A program made the position numbers and the translations under genes. Source: Antilocapra americana (Eukaryota; Chordata; Mammalia; Artiodactyla; Antilocapridae). Taken from it: a stretch of 64,000 bases of DNA. Location of the stretch: positions 1,411,044 through 1,475,043 of the forward strand of contig ML661902.1 of NCBI GenBank assembly GCA_007570785.1, in the 5' to 3' direction. Below the pieces are notes generated by a model. That model was not told the DNA's origin, ran no database searches, and saw only the letters and a program-made list of their open reading frames with translations. Positions 26,331 through 34,642 of this stretch are shown piece by piece. Positions within the stretch are counted from its first letter, which is position 1. Each line of letters starts with the position of its first letter.

Positions 26331-26542
26331 TTTAAGCATTTTGTACATAGTTCTAGATGGTGAGATCTGAAGAAAGAAGAGAAAATGGCTTGTATACTAG
26401 TCTATGAATAAAAATACACATAGCTGAGGATACAATCTGCTCTGATAATTGCAAAACCTTAGCACTTTACACTTTTAAATCATCATCCACTAGTCTTATC
26501 CAAGAAGAAAATAACAGAAGATTTCTGTGTGAGTGACTGTAT

Positions 26543-26742
26543 GTGTCAGTCGTGTCTGACTCTGAGACTCCATGGACTGGCCTACCAGGCTCCTCGGTCA
26601 ATGGAATTCTCCAGGCAAGAATACTGGAGTGGGTTGTCATGCCCTCCTCCAGGGGATCTTCCCAACCCAGGGATCGACCCAGGTCTCCTGTGGCTCCTGC
26701 ATTACAGGAAGATTCTTTACTGCTGAGCCACCAGGGAAGCCC
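26543..26742 (-). mobile_element. Bov-tA SINE
   Basis: A full minus-strand Bov-tA ending ccaccagggaagccc. The duplications are GAGTGACTGTAT (26531-26542) and GAGTGACGGTAT (26743-26754), 11 of 12 identical. An extra ctcctgtgg-type duplication lies in the tRNA-like arm. Confidence 0.93.
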
Positions 26743-26754
26743 GAGTGACGGTAT

Positions 26755-27363
26755 AGGAAGGGAAAGAAAGGTTAAGAACAAGAGACTGCTTAAAACTACC
26801 CCCCCAAAATTGTCAATAATTGTTTACCCTCCACAGTGTCTTTTCTTGAACGGAAGAAGCATTTTTTTAATAGCTTCCAGAATGGTTCTGGTTTGATATG
26901 TAGCTCCTTGGCTCAGAAAATGTATAAAGCTGTAAAACAAGTTAAAAGCACCCAATCACCTAATGCTCAATTCCATTGGGTTCAAAAAAAGAAGAAAACA
27001 TGACCAACCACTTCCAATCTGAACCTTAAATCACAAACCTTACCTCAAATGTCAGCTCAAATTTATTTTCAACTCTACTCAACTTTTTGGTGACATTTGC
27101 AAGAATGGCTTGTGTTTTAGTTTTGTCTCAAGTGCTAACCTGAAGTCTTCCTTTTTTTTTTAGGAAGAACTAATAATTTCTTATGGTCTTTTATAATATA
27201 AATTGTGAACTCAACTGCAAATCTATATGAAAATAGGCTATGTGTTTCCTTATCTCATTATAGCTTTATGTTTTATGGCAATGTATGTCTAAAATTCTAA
27301 AAAATTAAATAATTTTGTGGATATTTTTTACCTGAATACTTCCCTAGACAACTCAGCCAGATC
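26755..27363. other. intergenic sequence, nothing seen
   Basis: No gene or identifiable repeat over about 600 bp. Confidence 0.5.
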
Positions 27364-27846
27364 ATTTCATTTTTTTTATTATAAATTATATTTTTAAGAC
27401 AGTTTTAGGTTCACAGTAAAATTAAGCAAAAGTACAGATAGTACCCATAGAATCCTGATCCCCACACATGAAAAATCTTCCATATTATCATCTTTCCATA
27501 GTGGTACATTTGTTACAATCAATGAACCTATGTTTACACATCATTATCATTCAAAGTCCACAATTTACATTAGGGTTCAGTCATGTTGTACATATTTTTT
27601 TTTCTTTCTTTACTCTCTGGGTTTTGACAAATACATAATAACTTGTTTTCACCATTGTAGTAGCATAAAGAGTAGTTACAGTATCCTAAAAATCCTCTGT
27701 ACTCTGTCTCTTCATCCATGCTCCTTCCTGATTCTTGGTCACTACAGACTTTACTATCTCCATAGTTTTGCCTTATAATGTCACATAGTTGGAACACTAT
27801 ACTGGGTAGACTTTTTGATTGGCTTCTTTTACTTAGTAATATGCAC
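27364..27846 (-). mobile_element. old LINE-1 (L1M-type) 3' region
   Basis: The plus-strand text is the complement of an old L1 3' region: acagttttaggttcacagtaaaatt, gtggtacatttgttacaatcaatgaacc, ttgattggcttcttttacttagtaatatgca, in order. The element continues at 29445 beyond younger insertions. Confidence 0.75.
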
Positions 27847-27972
27847 TGAACTCTGGTGGCCCAGTGGCTAAGACTCCATGTTCCCAATGCAGGGGCTTGG
27901 GTTCTATCCTTGGTAACCGAACTAAATCCCACATGCTGCAACTAAGAGTTTGTATGCTGCATCTAAGACTTA
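27847..27972 (+). mobile_element. CHR-type SINE
   Basis: It reads actctggtggcccagtggctaagactcc, caatgcaggggcttgggttc, aactaaatcccacatgctgcaactaag. It sits inside the antisense L1 and directly abuts the antisense BovB that follows, with no unique bases between them. Confidence 0.8.
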
Positions 27973-29444
27973 GTCCAGTTGCTCAGTCATGTCCAACTCT
28001 TTGCGACCCCATGGACTTCAGCACACCAGGCTTCCCTGTCCATCATCAACTCCAGGAGCTTACTCAAACTCATGTCCATAGAGTCGGTGATGCCATCCAA
28101 CCATCTCATCCTCTGTTTTCCCCTTCTCCTCCTGCCTTCAATCTTTCCCAGCATCATGGTCGCTTTCAGTGAGTCAGTTCCTTGCATCAGGTGACCAAAA
28201 TATTGGAGTTTCCACTTCAGCATCAGTCCTTCCAATGAATATTCAGGACTGATTTCCTTTAGGATGGACTGGCTGGATCTCCTTGCAGTCCAAGGGACTC
28301 GCAAGAATCTTCTCCAACACCACAGTTCAAGAGCATCAATTCTTCAGTGCTCAGCTTTTTTTATAGTCCAACTCTCACATCCATACATGACCACTGGAAA
28401 AATCATAGCCTTGACTAGATGGACCTTTGTTGGCAAAGTAATGTTTCTGCTTTTTAATATGCTGTCTAGGTTGGACATAACTTTCCTTCCAAGGAGTACG
28501 CATCTTTTAATTTCATGGCTGCAATCACCATCTGCAGTGATTTTGGAGCCCCCCAAAATAAAGTTTCTCACTGTTTCCATTGTTTCCCCATCTATTTGCC
28601 ATGAAGTGATTGTACTGGATGCCATGATCTTAGTTTTCTGAATGTTGAGTTTTAAGCCAATTTTTAACTCTCCTCTTTTACTTTCCTCAAGAGGCTCTTT
28701 AGTTTTTCTTCACTTTCTGCCATAAAGGTGGTTTCATCCACATATCTGAGGTTATTGATATTTCTCCTGGCAATCTTGATTCCAGCTTGTGCTTCTTCCA
28801 GCCTGGCATTTCTCATGATGTACTCTACATTTAAGTTAAATAAGCAAGGGGACAATATACAGCCTTTACATACTCCTTTCCCGATTTCGAACCAGTTTGT
28901 TGTTCCATGTCCAGTTCTAACTGTTGCTTCCTGACCTGCATACAGATTTTTCAGAAGGCAGGGTCAGGTGGTCTGGTATTCCCATTTCTTCAAGAATTTC
29001 CCAAAGTTTGTTGTGATCCACACAGTCAAAGAGTTTGGCATAGTCAACAAAGAAGTAATAGATGTTTTTCTGGAACTCTCTTGCTTTTTTGATGAACCAG
29101 CAGATGTCGGCAATTTGATCTCTGGTTCCTCTGTCTTCTCTAAATCCAGCTTGAACATCTGGAAGTTCTCAGTTCACATACTGTTGAAGCCTTGCTTGGA
29201 GAATTTTGAGCATTACTTTGCTAGTGTGTGAGATGAGTGCAACTGTGTGGTAGTTTGAGCATTCTTTGGCATTGCCTTTCTTTGAGACTGGAATGAAAAC
29301 TGACCTTTTCCAGTCCTATGGCCACTGCTGAGTTTTTCAAATTTGCTGGCCTATTGAGTGCAGCACTTTAACAGAGTCATCTTTTAGGATTTGAAATAGC
29401 TCAACTGGAATTCCATCACCTCCATTAGATTTGTTCATAGTAAT
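27973..29444 (-). mobile_element. BovB LINE copy A, 5' truncated
   Basis: BovB is an RTE-clade non-LTR retrotransposon with one ORF (APE-type endonuclease plus reverse transcriptase). This minus-strand copy keeps only the 3' 1.47 kb: RT palm and C-terminal part, and the 3' end at the left (gctcagtcatgtccaactc). It stops at ccattagatttgttcatag, so the endonuclease is missing. Many stops and shifts make it dead. The host sequence is an antisense old L1. Confidence 0.93.
28344..28855 (-). pseudogene. BovB reverse transcriptase fragment (copy A)
   Basis: The downstream half of the RT ORF in two frames. The first (28664-28855) contains SPCLFNL and a catalytic box YVDE at 28733-28744, where the RTE norm is YADD. 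The second (28344-28625) contains the C-terminal block ITSWQIDGE, KITADGDCSHEIKR and VVMYGCESWTIKKAEH. The conserved leucine before GSKITADG is glycine. A frameshift of the ORF lies between 28626 and 28664. Not functional. Confidence 0.9.
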
Positions 29445-29892
29445 GCTTATAAATAAATACTGAAAAGAGAAAAAAATTTTTCATGTCTCTTAGTGGCTTG
29501 TGAGTTCATTTCTTTGTTGTTGTTGTTCATTCCCTAAGTCATGCCCTACTCTTTTTATGACCCCATGGACTGCAGCCTACCAGGCTCCTCTGTCCATGGA
29601 ATTCTCTAGGCAAGTATACTGGAGTGGGTTGCCATTTCCTTCTCCAGAGGATCTTCCTGACCCAGGGATCAAACACTGCATCTCCTGCATCGCAGGTAGA
29701 TTCTTTACCACTGAGCCACCAGAGAAGCCCTCATTTCATTTTAGCAATAAATAATATTCTGTGGTCTGGATGTACCAGTTGTTTCCCCATCATATCGCTT
29801 CCAAGTTTTGGCAGTTACGAATAAAACCTCTATAAACATCCACCTGCAGGTTTTTGCATAGACTTAAGTTTTCTTTGATCCCTAGTTTGGAA
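29445..29892 (-). mobile_element. old LINE-1 (L1M-type), continuation
   Basis: Complement of the old L1 3' region: ttcatgtctcttagtggcttgtgagttcatttc, SINE, then ttagcaataaataatattctgtggtctggatgtacc and acatccacctgcaggtttttgc. It continues the element at 27364-27846. L1 similarity stops near 29892 and similar antisense L1 text resumes at about 43326. Confidence 0.75.
29513..29730 (-). mobile_element. Bov-tA SINE with (TTG)n tail
   Basis: A minus-strand Bov-tA with a TTG-rich tail complement at 29514-29527. The short duplication TCATTTC is at 29506-29512 and 29731-29737. L1 sequence is continuous across the insertion. Confidence 0.92.
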
Positions 29893-30030
29893 AGGTTCCC
29901 TGGAGTAGGAAATAGCAACCCACTCCAGTATTCTTATCTGGAAAATTCCATGGATAGAGGAGCCTGGTAGGTTACAGTCCATGGGGTCTCAAAGAATTGG
30001 ACAAGACCGAGTGTGCACGCACATGCATGC
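29893..30030 (+). mobile_element. Bov-A/Bov-tA SINE, 5' truncated
   Basis: Only the Bov-A body remains: ccctggagtaggaaatagcaacccactccag through tccatggggtctcaaagaattggac. It marks the point where the old L1 similarity ends. Confidence 0.82.
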
Positions 30031-30406
30031 AAGATTTCGTTAGTGTAAGGTCAGTCCACAGGACTTGCTCTCTACATAGCCTGATCAACCTCATGGGCCC
30101 AGTTGGGTAGGGGGAAGAAGACAGCTCAATTGACAGAGCACCCAGGAGATCCAGTGTTAGGTGCTGGGAAATAAGGATGGGGAACGGAACATTGTGGGGC
30201 TGACCACTAGCATGTGAAGCCTGAAAGTTGAGGGGATAATCCCCGGGGTGACTGTTCACCACTATTTGCGGTCCTGTGGTGGCAGTCCTTGATGAGTGGG
30301 GGCCACCAAGAGAGTACAGAGAATGCATAGAATTCAATAGTCCTTACAGTCATTGTGGTGGCTGTCCTTACAATGGGAAAAGAAAATTGGCTGCAACTGG
30401 GAGCTA
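30031..30406. other. unassigned segment, part 1
   Basis: Relatively GC-rich sequence that I could not match to a repeat family. Frames on both strands are mostly open but short; the minus frame spanning 29972-30337 reads through both this part and the adjacent SINE. It appears continuous with 31014-31065 and 33106-36160 once the L1 insertions are removed. Decayed retroviral sequence is possible, not shown. Confidence 0.35.
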
Positions 30407-30419
30407 GCTGTTGATTTTT

Positions 30420-31000
30420 TTAAATTAATTTATGTTTTATTGAAGGATAATTGCTTTATAGAATTTTGCTGTTTTCTGTCAAACCTCAACATGAATCAGC
30501 CATAAGTATACATATATCTCCTCCCTTTTGAACCTCCCTTCCATCTCCCTCCCCATCCCATCCTTCTAGGTTGATACAGAGTCCCTGTTTGAGTTTCCTG
30601 AGCCACACAGCAAATTCCCATTGGCTATTATTTTACATATGGTAATGTAAGTTTCCATGTTACTCTTTCCATACATCTCACCCATGTCCATACATCTGTT
30701 CTCTATGTCTATTTCTCCATTGCTGAAATTCTTCAGTACCATTTTTCTAGATTCTGTATATATGTGTTACAATATGGTATTTATCTTTCTCATGGAAACA
30801 CAAAAGACCCTGAATAGCCAAAGCAGCCTTGAGAAAGAAGAATGGAGCTGGAGGAATCAAGCTTCCTGACTTCAGGTTATACTACAAAGCTACAGTCATC
30901 AAGACAGTATGGTACTGGCACAAAACCAGAAATATAGACCAATGAAACAAGATAGAAAGCCCATAAATAAATCCATGCACCTATGGGTACCTTATTTTTG
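30420..31000 (-). mobile_element. bovine-type LINE-1, twin-primed (5' inverted)
   Basis: Positions 30420-30791 are the complement of an L1 3' UTR with the A-tail complement at the left (tttttttaaattaattta). Positions 30792-31000 switch to the plus strand and read ORF2 (cacaaaagaccctgaatagccaaagc, then the gtcatcaagacagtatggtactggcac block). Opposite-strand halves inside one insertion are the signature of twin priming. The flanks carry GCTGTTGATTTTT (30407-30419) and GCTATTGATTTTT (31001-31013), 12 of 13 identical, so this is one event. Confidence 0.9.
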
Positions 31001-31013
31001 GCTATTGATTTTT

Positions 31014-31065
31014 AAATTAAGACCTCAGAGGCTGAGCTAACAGCTGAGGTGAAGGTTATCTTGAG
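31014..31065. other. unassigned segment, part 2
   Basis: A short stretch left between two L1 insertions (aagacctcagaggctgagc...). It joins 30406 on the left and 33106 on the right in the pre-insertion sequence. Confidence 0.4.
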
Positions 31066-31162
31066 TGCTGATTCTTTTTTTTTTAATTTAGTTTATTAAA
31101 TGCTGATTTTAAATGTTGTGTTACTTTCTGCTGTGCAGCAAAATGCTTTATATACATATATG

Positions 31163-31196
<34 letters not shown>

Positions 31197-31883
31197 CACA
31201 CACGTACTATATATTTGTTTTCATATTCTTTTCCACTATGGCTTATTACAGGATATTGAATATAGTGCCCTGTACTACACAGTAGGATTTTGTTGTGTGT
31301 TCATTATATACATTACAGTTTGCATCTGTGAACCCCAAACTCCCAAATCTGTCCCTCCCCCTTGCAACCACAAGTCTGTACTCTATATGTTTAAGTCCTT
31401 TTCTGTTTCATAGATAAGTTCATTTGTGTCATAATTTATATTCCACATATAAGTGATACCATATGGAATTTGTCTTTCTCTTTCTGACTTACTAGTATGA
31501 CAATTTCTAGGTCTATCCATTTGCTGCAAATGGAATTATTTTGTTGCTGGTGAATTTAAGATTCTTTCTTAGTCCTCAAAGAATTCAGAGATGAAGCAGA
31601 GAGTTAAAGAGAGTTTATTTAAGTAAGGATACACTCACAGTGGGAGAGCCAGCAGGTAGGTGAGGAGCTGCTGAGCTAGTTTCTTTGGCAAGTGGGTTAT
31701 GATGGGTATCCAGATGAAGAGACAGAATATTCACTGGGGAAGGAATTTGGGGGTCTTCTTCCTTTTTTTTTTCATCCCAGCTCCATTTTCCCAAGGGGAG
31801 GATGGATGTGTGCCTTTATTTAGCTTAGATGAGAAGTGCCATGGCATCCGTACATTGTAAGTACTTCTTATCTCTAAGACAGA

Positions 31884-32097
31884 ATTTCCAGGAGGCCCAG
31901 TGATATAAAGAATTCTCTTGCCAATGCAGGAGACACAAGAGACATGGGTTTGATCCTTGGGTTGGCAAGATTCATTAGAGAAGGGAATGAAAACCCACTT
32001 CAGTATTCTTGCTGGGAAATTCCATGGACAGAGAAACCTGGCTGGCTACAGTCCATGGGGTCACAAAGAGTCAGACACAACTGGGTGACTGAGCACA
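31884..32097 (+). mobile_element. Bov-tA SINE inside the solo LTR
   Basis: Plus orientation: tttccaggaggcccagtgatataaag head, ccacttcagtattcttgc body, gagtcagacacaactgggtgactgagc 3' end. No clear duplication is visible. Confidence 0.9.
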
Positions 32098-32365
32098 TAC
32101 CTGTAAGGCTAATGTGATCATAATGAGAGCACACTGAGCAAAAGGTTACATTGGGAGCAGGGCATTCCCATCTTTTCCCACCTTTGTTTGTCTACTATTC
32201 AGATCCTTATCACCCAAAATGTGTAGTTATCACCAAAAATATGTGGTTTCCTGTCAGTCTGAAGGTTCCTGCTTTCCTTTGTCTGACTATGGATCACCCA
32301 CTGTTTACAAGATGCTGGTTTCTGCCACCTGGCCCCCACCTCCCTTTCTCTTCCCATACCTAGCT

Positions 32366-32638
32366 GCTGCTGCTGCTAAATCACTTCAGTTGTGTCCGAC
32401 TCTGTGCAACCCCACAGACGGCAACCCACCAGGCTCCCCCATCCCTGGGATTCTCCAGGCAAGAACACTGGAGTGGGTTGCCATTTCCTTCTCCAATGCA
32501 TGAAAGTGAAAAATGAAAGTGAAGTCGCTCAGTCATGTCCAACTCTTCGCGACCCCATGGACTGCAGCCTACCAGGCTCCTCCATTCGTGGGATTTTCCA
32601 GGCAAGAAAACCAGAGTGGGTTGCCATGTCCTTCTCCA
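32366..32638 (-). mobile_element. Bov-A2 dimer SINE inside the solo LTR
   Basis: Two Bov-A monomers in tandem joined by the linker tccaatgcatgaaagtgaaa, with a (GCT)n tail complement at the left. An exact 11-bp duplication CATACCTAGCT lies at 32355-32365 and 32639-32649. Perfect flanks suggest a fairly recent insertion. Confidence 0.94.
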
Positions 32639-33187
32639 CATACCTAGCTACCCGCCTGCAATTTTATTCCTTAATGGCTGAGTAGTATTCCATTGTATGT
32701 ATGTACCATATCTTTATCTATTCATCTGTCATTGGACATTTAGGTTGTTTCTGTGGCTTACCTACTGTTAATAGTGCTGATATGAACATAGGAGTGTGTA
32801 TATCTGTCCTAATTATAGTTTTGTCTGGATATGTGCCTAGGAGTTGGATTGTTACATATGGCAACTCTCTTGTTAATAGTTTTTTGAGGACCCTCCCTAC
32901 TGTTTTCCATAGTGGCTGTGCCAATTTACATTTTCACCAACAGTGCAGGAGGATTCCCTTTTCTCCTCCACAACCTCTCCAGCATTTGTTATTTGTAAAT
33001 TTTTTGATGATGGCTATTCTGACCAGTGTGAAGTGGTACCTCATTTTAGTTTTGATTTGAGTTTCTCTAATAATTAATGATGTCTGAGTATCTTTTCATG
33101 TCAAATGCTGATTTTTGTTCCTCTGAAAGTGAGGCATGGGATATAAGTGATGGATTTGTATTACTATCTACTACTGTTATTTGTTAA

Positions 33188-33210
33188 CCTCCCCCCACCC
33201 CCCACCCCCG
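33188..33210 (-). repeat. C-rich tract / potential G-quadruplex on minus strand
   Basis: C6-A-C6-A-C5 on the plus strand, plus a flanking CC, gives G5, G6 and G6 runs on the minus strand separated by single bases. This composition can form a quadruplex; no function is implied. Confidence 0.7.
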
Positions 33211-33642
33211 GCCGAAAAAATTCCTGAAAATACCCACGTTGGGATCTTTTGACATTCTAAAATTGGTTTTAGCATGCGCAGTTAGAGGAAGCTAGCTTTC
33301 TGGAAGGAATTTGGGATTTCTCTTCGTGTGCCTTTGAGATACAAATGATCTCCCGGGACTGTGAGGAACTTTAATCATCTGACCCTGAGTGAAGAAAATG
33401 GAGGAAGGGGCTGCGTTTTAAACACTGTAGGAATAGTTAGGTTTGGGCAATAGTTATCTATAATAGTTTCTCCAGATTTTGGCAACTTGTAACTAAACTA
33501 AATTAACACAATTCACTGACTACCTGGGTCATTTCAAATAGGATAAAATATTGGAATGTTAATTGCTGAATGGGTCTAAGTTTACCTACTTTTGCCTTCT
33601 TAGAAGAGGAAGACTAAAGCATAAGGTTTTCAATTAGGGTTT

Positions 33643-33862
33643 CCCAGGTGGCTCAGTTGTAAAGAATCCACTTGCCAACACAAGAGATTTAGGAGACTCA
33701 GGTTTGATCCCTGAGTCAGGAAGATCTCCAGGAGTAGGAAATGGCAACACACTCCAGTATTCTTCCCTGGGAAATCCCATGGACAGAGGAACCCGGTGGA
33801 CTATAGTCCAAAGGGTCACAAAGAGTCAGCCACAACTGAGCATGCGTGCATACACATACAAT
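33643..33862 (+). mobile_element. Bov-tA SINE
   Basis: A full-length plus-strand copy from gggtttcccaggtggctcag through gagtcagccacaactgagcatgc. It interrupts the unassigned segment. Confidence 0.92.
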
Positions 33863-34514
33863 GCTGGTACACTAAACAGTTTACAATTACTTGCTTCTTG
33901 GTGTTTGCCAGAGATTTAAGGTTTTTAAGGGTCAAGGTTATAACCAGTCATAATTCTAGTTATCGTAACCAAATTTCTTTATTGATTACATGGTAATCAT
34001 GTGTTTAATCCTGACTTATTAAGTCTTTTGTCACTTAATAGACAGCTGTATTTTGATGCTTTTGCAAAAGTGCTTCAGGGAAATTCATAGGAAGGACCTT
34101 TTGACAAATAGAGGTCTCTGAACATTTCAGATCATACTTCTAAACTGGGTTAAAAATTAAAGAATCCTAAGGAAATAACTGATGATGGCTTCATAAAAAA
34201 TTAGCAATAGGATTGGTGATTATGAAAAGTGAACTGGTGAATATGATAAAAAGTTTTATGGTTTTCATCTGGAATATTACTGGTTTTGATTTGTATTTTC
34301 CAGATGTGGGGAAGCCCTTCCCCTCAAGTTAGTTACAACCTATGGCAATTTGGTAAACTACAGCTGTGGGTAGAACTGAAACACTTCTCTCTGCCTTGTC
34401 CCTTCAGAGACTGGAGACTCTTGGGTTCTGAGCACACTTATCAGGTGAATGGGAAAGACTATCTCCAGGTGTGTGTGGGAATCTCAAAATTTGGGGGAAC
34501 TCTAGAAGAGGGAA

Positions 34515-34642
34515 CTGGAGGAGGGCATGGCAATCCACTCCAGTATTCTTGCCTGGAGAATCCCATGGACAGAGGAGCCTGGCGGGCTATAGTCCATGAG
34601 GTCACAGAGAGTCGGACACAAGTGAGCGACTAAGCACAGCAC
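34515..34642 (+). mobile_element. Bov-A SINE body, 5' truncated
   Basis: It starts within the element (gaggagggcatggcaatccactcc) and runs to gtcggacacaagtgagcgac. An exact duplication AGAAGAGGGAA is at 34504-34514 and 34643-34653. It interrupts the 34286-34633 open frame, whose last third is SINE-derived. Confidence 0.93.

Larger units (their letters stand above)
31542..32660 (-). mobile_element. solo LTR of a class I endogenous retrovirus
   Basis: It begins TGTTGCTGG and ends CCGCCTGCA, so it is TG...CA bounded. A 4-bp duplication ATTT (31538-31541, 32661-32664) exactly repairs the interrupted L1. On the minus strand an AATAAA polyadenylation signal lies at 31619-31614, upstream of a short R/U5-like tail. 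Without its two SINE insertions the LTR is about 630 bp. No internal retroviral region is attached, so it arose by LTR-LTR recombination. It is not transcriptionally assessed. Confidence 0.75.
31077..33105 (-). mobile_element. bovine-type LINE-1, 5' truncated, carrying a solo LTR
   Basis: The A-tail complement is at 31075-31084. The 3' UTR complement runs to 31541 and includes an AT dinucleotide tract at about 31146-31200. After the LTR, 32665-33105 is the complement of the ORF2 C-terminus (minus frame 32718-32924 with AQPLWKT and LLGTYPDK) and upstream L1. Duplications TGCTGATTCTT (31066-31076) and TGCTGATTTTT (33106-33116) flank the whole unit. ORF2 is broken. Confidence 0.88.

Noticed and set aside
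26467..26896. Overlapping frames of 65-117 codons on both strands
   Set aside because: They are translations of a Bov-tA SINE and its flanks. Residue strings such as GILQARILEW recur at every Bov SINE in the window.
28264..28641. 125-codon plus-strand frame, similar to one at 38276-38650
   Set aside because: Both are antisense shadows of the BovB RT C-terminal region and align with each other only because the elements are homologous.
32219..32685. Frames of 86-97 codons on both strands
   Set aside because: Bov-A2 dimer read in several frames, bounded by an exact 11-bp duplication; not a gene.
34286..34633. 115-codon plus-strand frame preceded by an acceptor-like site, considered as an exon
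   Set aside because: Its last third is a Bov-A SINE with an exact duplication, there is no partner exon, and the upstream part matches no protein I know.
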